This document shows positions 35,814 to 47,300 of a DNA stretch of 64,000 bases, piece after piece. The position numbers were made by a program, and so were the translations under genes. Source of the stretch: Rhizophagus clarus (lineage: Eukaryota; Glomeromycota; Glomeromycetes; Glomerales; Glomeraceae); NCBI GenBank assembly GCA_015698045.1, contig BLAL01000012.1, positions 2,480,001 to 2,544,000 of the forward strand, given 5' to 3'. Position 1 is the first letter of the stretch. Every line of letters starts with the position of its first letter. Below the pieces are notes generated by a model. It saw only the letters and a list, made by a program, of their open reading frames with translations, ran no database searches and was not told the DNA's origin.

Positions 35814-38135
35814 ATGGAAAATAACAATGATCAAGATTACATTATTACCTTAAGTGAAAATGAAGGTTCTAGTGATGAAATTGTTGAAATTACTCCAACA
35901 CCACTAGCAAAGAAAAAAAGAGGACGTCCTGCAAAATTATCTAAAGCCCTTGAAAAACAAAAAATGACAAATACTACACTAGAATTAACAGATCGAGCAC
36001 CAAATGATTCAAATCCCTTTAAACAAACTGCTGCAATAATTAAACCACAAACAAAAGTAAGTTGAATATGGGATTATTTTATTAGAAAACAAAATGATAA
36101 AGGAGAAATACGTGCATATTGTCAGTTTTTATTAGATGATGGAGAAAAATGCTCAAAAAATTACAAATATAATGGGTCTACAGGAAATCTCAGTTACCAT
36201 CTTGTTAAACATGAAATTATACCACCTCTAGAAAGCGGCATTATATCACCAATGCATACTCAATCTGCATCCAATAAAAATGGACAAAAAGAAAAAGAAT
36301 TATCAACACTACGGTGGATTTTACTTATAACTCAACCATTATCAACTATAACTCAAAAGGCATATATTGAGCATATGTATATTATAGATCTACAATTTAC
36401 AGTTCCTGGAGAAAAAAAATTAAGAATGATGATTGCTCGCAGTTATGGGTATAATAAAGAAAAATTGAAACTGCTTTTAAAAACTGCTCAATCAATATCT
36501 TTAACTACTGATTTGTGGTCTTCTCGTTCAAAACATGGATATTTAGGCTTAACAGTAACTTGGATCAATAAAAATTTTGAAATAATGGATGTTTTGCTTG
36601 AAATATCCTATTTTCCAACACCACATACTGCAAAAGCAATTACTGAAGGTATTAAAAATGCTATGCAAAAGTGGGAAATTGAAAATCTTGTTGTATCAAT
36701 AACAACAGACAATGGAGCAAATGTAGTAGCTGCTATTCAAGATTTAATACCAATTAAAAGACTCTCATGTGCTGCTCATACTTTGCAGCTGGCAATTAGT
36801 AAAGGATTAAAAGTTGTAGAAAATTTGGTATCACGTACAAAACAACTAATAAATTTTTTTTCTACTTAAAAACAAATTGAACGATTGATTAAAGTGCAAA
36901 AAGAGATTGGTTATGAAGAACCATTACATTTAATACAAGATATATCTACTAGGTAAATATTTTAATTCAATTTAATTATTTAATAAATTTTATCCTAATT
37001 TATATAATTATTGTTGTTTAATTACTTAAGGTGGAACTCTTCATATTTGGCATGGGATCGGCTGATTTTTCTTCAATATGCTGTGCTTCAACTTAGTGTA
37101 AACTTGTCTTGTTCTCTTATATCTGAAGAAAAAACTGATAGAATTAGATTAAAAAAAATTATGATAAAAGATAATGAATGGGAGTTATTAGATGAATTAT
37201 GTAACATTTTGGCACCATTTGAGAAAGCTACATGAGATTTTTCTGGAAATACTTATGTTACATTAAGTCAAATGTTTCCTATTATTACAGATCTCACAAA
37301 TTCTTTAAAACCATCTGATAATTCATATGAAGTATTAGAAGATTCTGATGATAATACTATTAATTCTGATATAGTAGAAGAAGAAAGTTCACAAATTGAA
37401 GTAGATTATAGTAATATTTCAGAAGTATTAAAAAATGTAAAAAATAAAATTTATTTAGGTTTGAAACATTATTGGGCAATGCCAGATGAGTTTGGCATTA
37501 TGGCAGCACTTTTGGATCCAAGGTATAAAGATCTTAATTTTATAACTGATAAAGAAACAAAAGTAAAAATTCATTCAAGTTTACAAATACAATATGATCA
37601 ATTAAAGAGAGAAATGCAGCAACAAACTAGTACTCCACCATCACCCACAATTTCAACAATTTCAACTACCTCAACAAGTTCAACTCCTAGCATGAGATCT
37701 TTACATGAGCATCAAGAAAGACGTCAACAAAAAGTAAAAAAAGTGTTTCAAACAAAAGAAAGTTCTACTTCATCATCAGCAATAGCTGATGAAATTACTA
37801 CTTATTTTCTTTTACCAGTTGCTAGGGAAAATAAAAACCCATTAAATTGGTGGAAATCAAAACAGGAAAATTTTCCAGTTCTTTCTATTATTGCACGAAA
37901 ATATTTAGGAATTCCTGCTACTTCTGTAGCTTCAGAACGACTTTTCTCAGATGCAGGAAACCACATTACAGCAAAAAGAAGCTTATTGGATCCTGCTTTA
38001 TTAGGTAAAATGGTATTTTTAAAACGTAACATGAAAACTATGGATCATATTAATATATTTTCACCAGATTTGGATGTGGAAAATAATGATTATGTGGAAG
38101 ATGAACACGAATTAGAAGAATTATTAGATGAATGA
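35814..38135 (+). pseudogene. hAT transposase, two exons, three in-frame stops
   Basis: ATG 35814 (MENNNDQDY). An AT-hook-like KKKRGRPAK lies near residue 40. A BED-type zinc finger follows: WDYF, then C...C with TGNLSYHLVKH. The RNase-H-like core has SLTTDLWSSR (first Asp), TTDNGANVVAA (second Asp) and LSCAAHTLQLAI (the CxxH region). A 78-bp intron (36953-37030, GTAAAT...TTAAG) splits the conserved DISTR/WNSSYLAWDRL. The C-terminal dimerisation domain has NPLNWWKSKQENFPVL, then PATSVASERLFSDAG. Joined length is 747 codons, normal for hAT. Stops: TGA 36063-36065 at the start of the BED finger, TAA 36867-36869 and TGA 37233-37235 (T-x-DFSG, where Arg is usual). CGA to TGA or CAA to TAA would explain each. 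No frameshifts. Confidence 0.92.
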
Positions 38136-38602
38136 TATTACATTTTTCATTATTTTTTTTATTAAATGTATTGAATTTTATTCTATTAAATATTTTTTAT
38201 TAAATGTATTGAATTTTATTTTATTAAATAAAGAATTTTATTATAAGAATATTTACATGTTTTTAATTATTAAATTATTCTATCATATACTTTGAAATAA
38301 AAATGAAAATTAAAAGAACTATTATTTAAGATATTTAATATTAAAAAATTTTTTTTTTTATATTTTTTATCTGGATACCGGATCTGACCCAGATATTTTT
38401 ATCCAGATAATTATCCGGATAAAAACCGCGTTTATCCGGATATCCGAAAAAAATAAATTATCCAGGTCCAACCGGTTGGATCCGGTCACGGATCGAAACA
38501 CTACAGGAAAGATCCGGTAAAATAATTTCTTTCCAGACCCTTAGCTGGCAAATTTTGATTTTTATTTTAAGCACTGATTAGGAGTGATAGGTTTAAAAAT
38601 AA

Positions 38603-41600
38603 GAGGAGGGTCAGAAATGACATAATTTCCTGAGGGGGAGAGGGGGGTCAGGTCAAAATGACCTACCATTTTTAGTAACTAATCATATATATTAAATTTC
38701 CTAAAATAGGTGATGACAGGGGGGTCTCAAAAGCAAAAATTACCTTCTTGACCCTCCTTGTATTACTTTCTTGACCTAATCAAAATATGCAGTTTATGTG
38801 TAACAAAAAATATATTTTTCTTGACCCGAAATTAATTATGTGATAATTGGTGATGTAATACGTACTACATGAAATAAACACGAAGTGAGACGCGACAACT
38901 TTTTTTTGTACCTTTTCTCATTTACAGTTTACTTTGTTCATTTTATATAAATATTTTGTCTACTTTTTACTACTTTGTATTACGATGGATAATAGTAACT
39001 TCGAAAATTTTATTCAATATAATAATACTGAAAATTCTGTAAATGTTACATTTAGTCGACCTGCAGAATATTACCTTAAAAATCATCCTTTACTTAAAAA
39101 TGCTCGTTTAAAAAGTCAAAGCCGAAAAAAAACCCCTGAATTAATCAAAAAAGGAATTATTCCAATTGAGCGCGTTGAAGGAGCAGTTGACTTTATAGAA
39201 TGGACAACAAAAACTGGCCAAACTAAGTCAACAAACCGGATTGATAATATAATTAAATTAACAGAAATGGGAGAAGCATTAGTCAAACAAATTGAAGTAG
39301 GAATAAAAAAAGATAAATTATGTTGGCAGTGGATGATGTATTGTGCAGGTGATGGTAATTCCTGTCAACGTGAATGTGGTGGGATTGGCAAGTGTATAGA
39401 AGGTTGTCCAAATGAAATATTACCAAATAATTTGAAAAATTATAATGATATGCATCTCTGTAAAGTGAAAATTGTTTCTGAAGTATATTTATCTCAACTA
39501 AATAGCGCATATCCTCTTAAAATAAAAATCTTAAATACACATTTGCCATCTAATGTTCTTACAACTCATACACCGCAAATTAATCGGTTGAGTTTAACTC
39601 GACAAATACGTGATAATATTATAATAAATCGTAGAGCAGACCATAAAACTACTAAAAATATTAAAGCTAAAATGCTAGCTCCATATAATGGTGCTAATGA
39701 AGAGATTTTAAGAGAAGCACTACATAATCAGAAAGAAATATGTGATGATAAAAAATTGTATAGATTCTTGGTGTGTGATGATAGATGAACCAAAGAGAAT
39801 GCGGGACCCTGGACGATCTTGCATTATCTAGTTAATGAAATACTTAAACCAAAAGGTTATATTCTTTACTATCAACAGCCTGATTTATCGTTTTCAGAGA
39901 CAAGTTTAGAGCATTTTTATCAACTAACATTATCTGACCAATTATGGCTAAAAAATGCTCAAAGATATGGAAAATATTGTATTGGCGTTGATAGCAAGTA
40001 TGATTTAAATAATGATCGTGCTCCAATACTTGCAGTTGTAGCTGAAAATAATGCAGGATTTGGTACACCGTTAGCATTTGGTAAGAAAAATTTAAAATCT
40101 GGTTTCAAATTTATGAATAAATTTACTTATAATGTATTTTATTTTAGGTTTATCCAATAAAGAAAACAATTGGACAACTAGTATTGCATTAAAGTCATTA
40201 AAAAATAATATACCATGCGATAATCAAAATTGTGAGCATAAGTGGTACTATGAAGATTTACCAAACAAAAAGGGGTTTCAAAGAATTACAGAATGCGCTA
40301 AAAATCATAATTGGGCTCCATTAGTTATGATGGACAAGCATCGACCAACAAAAATAGCTACTGAAAATGTATTAGATCGTACAATTCTCTGTTGGTTCCA
40401 CATAATGAAAACTTTTGGTGAAAATTTAAACAATTGGAATATACCATGGTCATTACGGTAAATAAGTTATTATTTATTTAGTTGTATATAAATCAAAAAA
40501 GAAAAAAACAAAAATATAATTTTATATTTTATAGGTATCCAATTGCGCTTGCATTTAAAATTGTTGGAAGAAGTAGATCAGTTGATTTAGCAAAAGAATT
40601 GAGTTTACTATACATAAACTTTATCAATTCACTAGATCTTAAATTGGAATTAAAAAATAAGTTAATCAAAGACTTGCATAATAACTGGATTTGTGATGAA
40701 TGGATTTTGAGTTTTATTGATGCAGGAAGAATTCTTGAAAGTACAACACATATAATGACTACAAATAATTATACAGAAAGGTTAAATCGCACAATCGAAT
40801 CTCAATATAGTGGAAATAAAACAGTGGTTAATTTTATTGAAAGATTATATGGTATCAAATTACTTCGAGAAACTTAACAAATGAATGTGGACAATTTAGT
40901 TTTGAAGCTGGACTTGCAACGGTGTTTGATATGCAGACGATTGAACAGGTATTGTACAATTAGTTATTACAATATTGTATATGGGTTTTGTTATTATATT
41001 TAATTACTTATTCACTTTTGATAGGAAACACAAGCTACTCATTTTGCATCAGATAAGTTGCGCCGTTTGAATTATGGAAAACTATTATTTCTATTAGATT
41101 ATGTTGAATCTACCGGCGTTGACGATTATTTTTTTGTGAAAAAAAGAGATCATCCTTTTACATTAGAATCATCGTATAGTAACGAATTAATTCATCTGGA
41201 TAAAAATAATTTTGATTTACTTATGCCATTACATAATAAACTAATGGAACAGCATTTAAGTAAAATTCCAAGCCATTATGAACGTTCTGAATATTACTTA
41301 ATCAACATAAAGACTGGGGAATGTACGTGCTTCGATTATATTTGGAATGGGCCGTTTAGAGATACTTGTAAGCACTGTCACGCCGCGTTGATTTATCAAG
41401 AAGCAATTAAGATTCCTGACATGTTACTTTTTAAACAAGAAATTAAAAAGGAACTAGTACAATATTTTAAAAATAAGCAAAGGATATTACCTGTAGAATC
41501 AAAAAACCTTTCAATATACAATGGAGATGTTGAAACTGCTTATTTGGAAATTGTTAATTTGTATAATATAGATGGTAATTAATGATCTTTATTATGTTAA

Positions 41601-42618
41601 TTATAGTAATCTAGTTAATTTAATTAACATTAATTATATTAATTTAGGTTCAGCAATATTTAAATCATATTCCCGACCAGATGAAAATAATAGAGATCCA
41701 TTTCGGCCTGTGGAACTTGATAATCATAAAAGTAATATTGGGGCTCCTCCGAAATCACCAGCAAAACCAAGAAAACCAAGTAGAATTCTTAAAAATACTG
41801 ATCGAAGTACATCATTCTCTGAAGAAAAAAGAAGCACAAAAAGAATTAGAAAGAATATTCGTAATGCAAAGGTATTATAAATTAATATAATTAATTATGC
41901 AGTAATGCTTACTCTTTTCTAATAAATAATTTCATTTAGGAGAATGTTAAAAATATGGAAAATTCATATGAATCTTTAACCACATTACCTCTTCAAAGTG
42001 CTCAATCAAGTACTCAACCAACAACCATGCAATCTTATTGGCAAAATAACTATATTCACTCCTTTTCGCCCATTTCACAATTAACACAAACTCCCATAGA
42101 TTCTTCCTATGTATATTTCACTAACACCACGCCATACTATTCAAACGCTGCAGTACAATTAGACAATTTTCCGCCAGACCAAAATTCATATTCTTTTGCG
42201 CCACACCTTTCTAATGCTAATTCCTTTTCTGCAATTTCGACAACTAGTACTAGAACTTCGACATCTAGTGCTCCTATTCCAAGTTCTAGTAGTAGACAAC
42301 AAGAAAATAAAGTTTATTATGTTTAGAACGGAGAAGTCCTTGATAAGTTTAATAAAAAATTTAATAAAGTCTTAAAAATAATAAAATAATATTTTTTTTT
42401 AAAAAAAATTTAATTTTAATCGAAAAAAAAATTTAAATAAAATTGTATGTAGATCACCAATTATCACATAATTAATTATCACATTTCGGGTCAAGAAAAA
42501 TATATTTTTTGTTACACATAAACTGCATATTTTGATCGGGTCAAGAAAGTAACATGAGGAAGGTCAAGAAGGTAATTTTTGCGTCAAAAATCAAATGATG
42601 TAATTTCTGGCCCTCCCC
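38603..42618 (+). mobile_element. MULE-like element with long inverted ends, about 4.0 kb
   Basis: A core inverted repeat of about 125 bp (38733-38855 and 42452-42582) contains TTCTTGACCCGAAATTAATT and AAAATATGCAGTTTATGTGT in both arms. Outer parts GAGGAGGGTCAGAAATGACA (38603) and, reversed, GGGGAGGGCCAGAAATTACA (ending 42618) also pair. The left arm has an extra ~95 bp of G-rich sequence. Long TIRs and the enclosed transposase fit Mutator-like elements. I see no convincing 9-bp duplication at the ends. Confidence 0.75.
38985..42326 (+). pseudogene. MULE-type transposase with SWIM zinc finger, one stop and one frameshift
   Basis: Six exons: 38985-40080, 40148-40457, 40535-40948, 41025-41574, 41648-41871, 41940-42326, with 67-77-bp GT-AG introns. 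The N-terminus carries a Cys-rich segment (CAGDGNSCQRECGGIGKC) and a basic RSQSRKKTP-like stretch near residue 40. The DDE region shows GVDSKYDLNNDRAPILAVVA (first Asp), LVMMDKHRPTKIA (second Asp) and CWFHIMKTF, as in MULE transposases. The C-terminal SWIM finger is CTCFDYIWNGPFRDTCKHCH (C-x-C...C-x-H). The tail is Ser/Thr/Pro-rich. Damage: TGA at 39786-39788 between CDDR and TKENAGPW (TGG to TGA fits), and a one-base loss near 40870, consistent with the exon sum being one base short of a multiple of three. Otherwise intact; recently lost activity. Confidence 0.85.
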
Positions 42619-42770
42619 TAAGTGGTAAACGAGGGTAAACGTGTATCATCATGTGCATTCCTGACTAATCGATCAATAACGATAATTATTCGAATGAGCA
42701 GAAACTTTGTTTAAATTGATACGTAAATTTTTGTCTAAACAAATATTAAATATATATGACCATAAAATAA

Positions 42771-43721
42771 ATGATGCCAGTGCATCAGAAGCGAGCAACC
42801 TCCAAAACCAAAAAAGACGCAAGGGAAGGATTCAAACTTCCTAACGAATACACAAACGAAAAAAATTTACCAAGTAAAATAGATACACAAAAAAATACTG
42901 GTAAAAATGGCGCATGGGAGGATCTCAAAGTTCTTGGCGAACACACAAATGAAAATAATTCATCAGATATTCCAAATACTAAAAGTGGAAACTTAAATTC
43001 TAAAGAATTACTAATTATTATTATTTTGGCATTTGTGATCGTTCCAGACATTAAATGTATTGTTAGGGACCTCTTGAGACCTAAAAAATTATCATTGATT
43101 ATTGTGACGTTTTTGGGAGTCTACGTTGTTCGTGATTATATTATGTGGCAAGACCGTAAAAAGCCTAAAAAGGGCTATATTCTTATTTGCATTGTGCGCA
43201 CTATTCTTCGTCGACCCTTACAAGACCAGGAGAGCACTGAAGAAACATTGAATAATTCTGGTGAGATATTTGAAAGAGATTATACTATTGTTCACTTTAG
43301 TAGAATTATTTCATTAAATTTTTTATATCTTACAAGACCAGGAGACCGATAAGAACGAAACATATGAAAATGAGCTGAAGAACTCTGATTCTGGTGAGAC
43401 ATTTGAAATAGTATTTTCCTTTATATAGCCAATATTATTTATTATGAATTGTTTTAGTAAACTGGCTAAATCAAAATTTTCATTGCTCGTATCAACATAT
43501 TTTCATTCTTCATCAAAGCAAAAATTGATGAGAATTCTAACCCTAACAATCCAGCCTCAACGTTGGATGATGATAATCGTCTGCCTCCTGTTATGTCAAA
43601 ATATGATCCTAATATAGATTACGAAAGACTTATGTGTGAAGATATTTATGAAGATCTCAAAGGTGATCCATTTATTGAAGAAATGATGAACGGAATTAGA
43701 AAAAATTATGGTGAATTGTAG
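42771..43721 (+). CDS. Intact three-exon gene of unknown function, probable membrane protein
   Basis: Exons 42771-43260, 43337-43393 and 43519-43721 join in phase to 249 codons without a stop. Both introns (76 and 125 bp) start GTGAGA and end AAG. The N-terminal 75 residues are polar, with a diverged internal repeat (REGFKLPNEYTNEKN, later WEDLKVLGEHTNENN). Hydrophobic segments follow at about residues 80-98 (LLIIIILAFVIVPDIKCIV), 107-120 (LSLIIVTFLGVYVV) and weakly 135-146. The C-terminal third is acidic (ERLMCEDIYEDLKGDPF). Start: two adjacent ATGs at 42771. There is no signal peptide, so it may be a two-pass membrane protein with cytosolic ends. The exon-1 end and exon 2 are duplicates of each other, donor included. 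No known family recognised. It sits between the MULE and the LINE. Confidence 0.55.
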
Positions 43722-44165
43722 TCAGGTAGTAAGTAAGAGAATAATAATAAAAAGAAATTTCTCAACAACATACATATAAAGTTCAAAACAAATTTAACAA
43801 TAATATACAGTACCTGTATTAACGCTCGACGCTTCACGTAAAAAAAACTTTTGAAAAGAACCAATATTGACAGAAGGATCTCGGTTTAAAGGTCAAAAAA
43901 ACTTATATATTAAAATATTTAAGAGGCAATGTGTAGCAAGATGCGAGCCTATTTTACGATGTAGTAACAACAACTGTAGTAATAGTATTTTTAGTAACAC
44001 TTTATGTTATAGAAAACGTGAATGGATTTGTAATAAATAAAATTAGTGTCATTTGAAAGTTCAAAAGTCATACTTTTAATGTATTATAAAATAAAAAGAT
44101 ATTTTCTCGAAGTCTTTGAACCGATAACAAATTTGTAACAAATTTTATTTAGTGCTAACGTAATT

Positions 44166-44180
44166 AGTAATTGACGTAAC
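44166..44180. repeat. LINE target-site duplication (left copy; right copy 52453-52467)
   Basis: AGTAATTGACGTAAC at 44166-44180 and AGTAATTGACATAAC at 52453-52467 match at 14 of 15 positions. The single difference is CG versus CA. The left copy directly adjoins the T20 tract that is the LINE poly-A tail on the minus strand. 43722-44165 contains no gene. Confidence 0.88.
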
Positions 44181-44387
44181 TTTTTTTTTTTTTTTTTTTT
44201 AAATTAGTAACGCGTATTTTATTAATTTTATATATTTTCAGTACATGATAAAATTAATTAAATACACTTATAAAATAGATAAAAAAAAAACTATTCTATA
44301 TAACTAATCTGATCTGTAAAAAAAAAATAAAGTTAAAATTCTATCTATTCTATAGTATTTAATAATTTTATCGAATGAATTTAGATA

Positions 44388-47300
44388 CTATTTATCTAAA
44401 GGAATTAGTTTCTGAATTGTATTCCATCTTTCGTCCTTCCTTCCTGTATCTAAAGATCTCCCTATCGAGCGTTCGTATGTTACTAATTTGATGATCTGTC
44501 TTTGGTCTTGTTTTCTTATATTTTCTATGTTTTTATTATGTTTTTGTTTTTTTGTTATTGTTTTTTGGTTCTTTTGGTTTTTGTCTTCTCTCTTTCTCTT
44601 TCTCTTGTCCCCTTTGGTTATCCCCTCTGCTTTCTCTATTTCTATGGTCTTTACTATTCTTTTATGCCAGATTTCTTTTTTCATATTGTCATAGCATAAT
44701 TCCCATAGTCTTCTTATTATGGCTTTGGACCCCTTCTTATTTTTTCCTAGATTATTGAGGTTTTTGTTATATATGCCTCTCAATAATTCCCAATATCTCT
44801 TTTTATTTGGTAAAATTGCGGACTTGTTGTCTAAAAATAAGACGAATTCTACTTTTATTTCATTAAAAGTTTCTATGTTATCAAAAATAATTTCTATACC
44901 ATCTTCATCTTTTTGTTGACTAATATTTTCTTCGGTCTCATGTCGCTGACCGTTGGTGCTATATTTTTTTTCAATTTCGATGATGGTGTTTTCGATAACG
45001 TCTTTTATGTTGAATTCGTTCTGGTTGCAGGTCCATATGTGGTCCCAAGTTTCTTCTGCTTCTTCACATCTAGGGCATGCTGGAGCTTCTATTTTGTTCG
45101 TTCCTCGATCGTACAACAATTTGTATGTTGGCAAAATCATTAATAAATTCTTTATTTTATACGATCGGTCAAGACTATCTTGTGTATTGCAGACTGTTTT
45201 TCTACATTGGTTTCGGTTACTTATGAATTCGAGACTTGTTTCCCAATTGAATTCATCTTTGTAATTATTTATAAATAGGTCTTCAATCAATTTACAATGT
45301 AGTAGTTCATGCTTCCACTTTGCTTGACTTAATATTTTACTCCATCTTCTATATGCCCATTTGACTAGATTGTTATTCCAATATATATTGTATTCATTGG
45401 TTTTCAAGGTCTCATCTTCGATGTGTATCGCTTCAATGTCTTCGTCTCTTTTCATTATTAATTCGTTTTCTGTCTCTAAATTATTTATTATTTCTATGTA
45501 ATCTGGATCTTCTCCTTTATCCCTAATGTCGATCTGTAAATTATGGTTTTTAATATATGAAATAATATAATTTAGCTCCAAATGATGATCGATATCTAGT
45601 TTTCGTCTATTGTTTAATTCTTGGAAATTTAATATCTCTGTAACTATCGATTTTTCTATTATTAAATTAATTATTGAGTTATTTTGGAATATTATTAAAA
45701 TTAATATTATGGTTTGTAACCATTTTTTCGTTATATTTTCGTCTTCACTATCTAGTCTAATGTTCTTTTTCCAATATATAATGTCTTTATCGTAATAGTT
45801 AGTGATCATTATTGTGGATATATATGTGGTTATTTTTTTCTTGTTTTTTATTTTCATTTTTCCTTTGTTCACCTGTATAAATGTATCGTAGATCTCGTCT
45901 GTGTGTTCTATTATATTGTTTTTTAATTCTTCAATAAAATTTTCTGAGGCTTCGATCATTTGATCTATTTCATCGATCTTTTTATTAAAATTTATATTAT
46001 CAGATTCTGATTCTTCTATTTCTTCTATTGTTGTGTTCTGTTTTGATTCATTCTTAGTGATTATCTTTTCATTTCTGTTTTTGATGTCATCAAGTGATTC
46101 GTAGGGTTTAATATTGTTATCTTCTTTTCTGTTATTAATTATTCTGCTATTTTCGTTTTCTATGTATATGTGACAAATTCCGTCGTTAATTCTTTTGATG
46201 TTTTTATTACATCCTGTACATGCTATTAGTGTAGGTGAATTGTCTTCATCGTTAATCGAGTTCGAATTTGGTATTAAATGTACACCAATTCGCTTGTATT
46301 TCTTACTTCTTGATTTTTTCTTATTTTCGCTAAAAATTGTATTTCCTTCGGGATCATTCCATGTGATGATCGCTTTTCTTTCTAGATCTGACGTTTCGTC
46401 ATAAATTATTGTTTTCGATTCGTAATTGTTATTATATTGTCGATTTAAAAATTTTTCTTTTAGATTTCTCGTGTTCATTATCGTGATTTCGTTTTTTATT
46501 TTTGTGAACCAGAAGGGTATTTTTCCTTTTGTCGATAAATTGTTTATTTTACAAAAATGTTTCCATTTTAATATTTTTTCTTGATTTTCTTCTAAGATTT
46601 GTTCGATGAAGATCACGCCTCTCTTTTTCCTTGATGAACTACTTTTCTCTATTTCGTCATCTGTTAGAAAATCTATTATTTCTGTTGTCCCTCCTTCGAT
46701 ACAGTGATATATAAATTTATCATTATACTCGTGCTTACAGATGCTTAGTTTTTCTTTTTTGAGTAAATTTATAGCGTTGATTATCCATGAATTTTGCCTT
46801 CGAAAACTTTTAGAATTTAAATTTCCTATACATTGTCTGGTCCAGATCTTATTTTGTTCTTGGATCATTTTCAATTCCATGATCTCTTTTAATCGTCCTT
46901 TGTCATTCATCATGTAAATTATATTTTTCGATAAATTTTCTATCTGTAAGTTATATATGTGTTTCAAACCATATATGTCTTTGTCATATAATAGAAAATT
47001 TGGTGTTGTTGAAGGCAGATCGCATGAATGTTTAATCAAAGTATTAATTTTTCTCATTAATTCATTGCATTCATCTTCGGTCAGAACTATCGCTTGTAAT
47101 TGATATTCTATTCTTGGAATTATCACTATATTCCAAATCGCGATGATTTGTTTTTCTTTTAATTTTTTCTAACGAAATAGTCTACATGCGTCATTTATCG
47201 TTGTTCTAATTCTGTCTTTGTAAACTTTTCTTCGATTATCGTGTCTAAAGTATATACCTAAAAAACGGTTCCCTTCTGGATTATTCACTTTTTCTATTTT

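Larger units (their letters stand above)
35008..38503 (+). mobile_element. hAT element, 3,496 bp, with transposase gene
   Basis: Terminal inverted repeats TAGTGTTTCGATCCG at both ends, perfect 8-bp target duplication, and subterminal ATCCGGATAA-type clusters at 35035-35130 and 38365-38470. The transposase occupies 35814-38135. A 5' AT repeat (35190-35600) sits between the left subterminal region and the gene. The exact duplication and long TIR indicate a fairly recent insertion, although the gene already carries three stops. Confidence 0.93.

Noticed and set aside
38595..42630. 9-bp target duplication for the MULE-like element
   Set aside because: Flanks at the inferred ends do not match; only TAAG is shared, which is too short in this composition.
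44488..45795. Plus-strand hydrophobic frames opposite the LINE, and similar ones to 52417
   Set aside because: Antisense shadows of the LINE ORFs; the minus-strand frames have endonuclease, reverse transcriptase and zinc-knuckle motifs.
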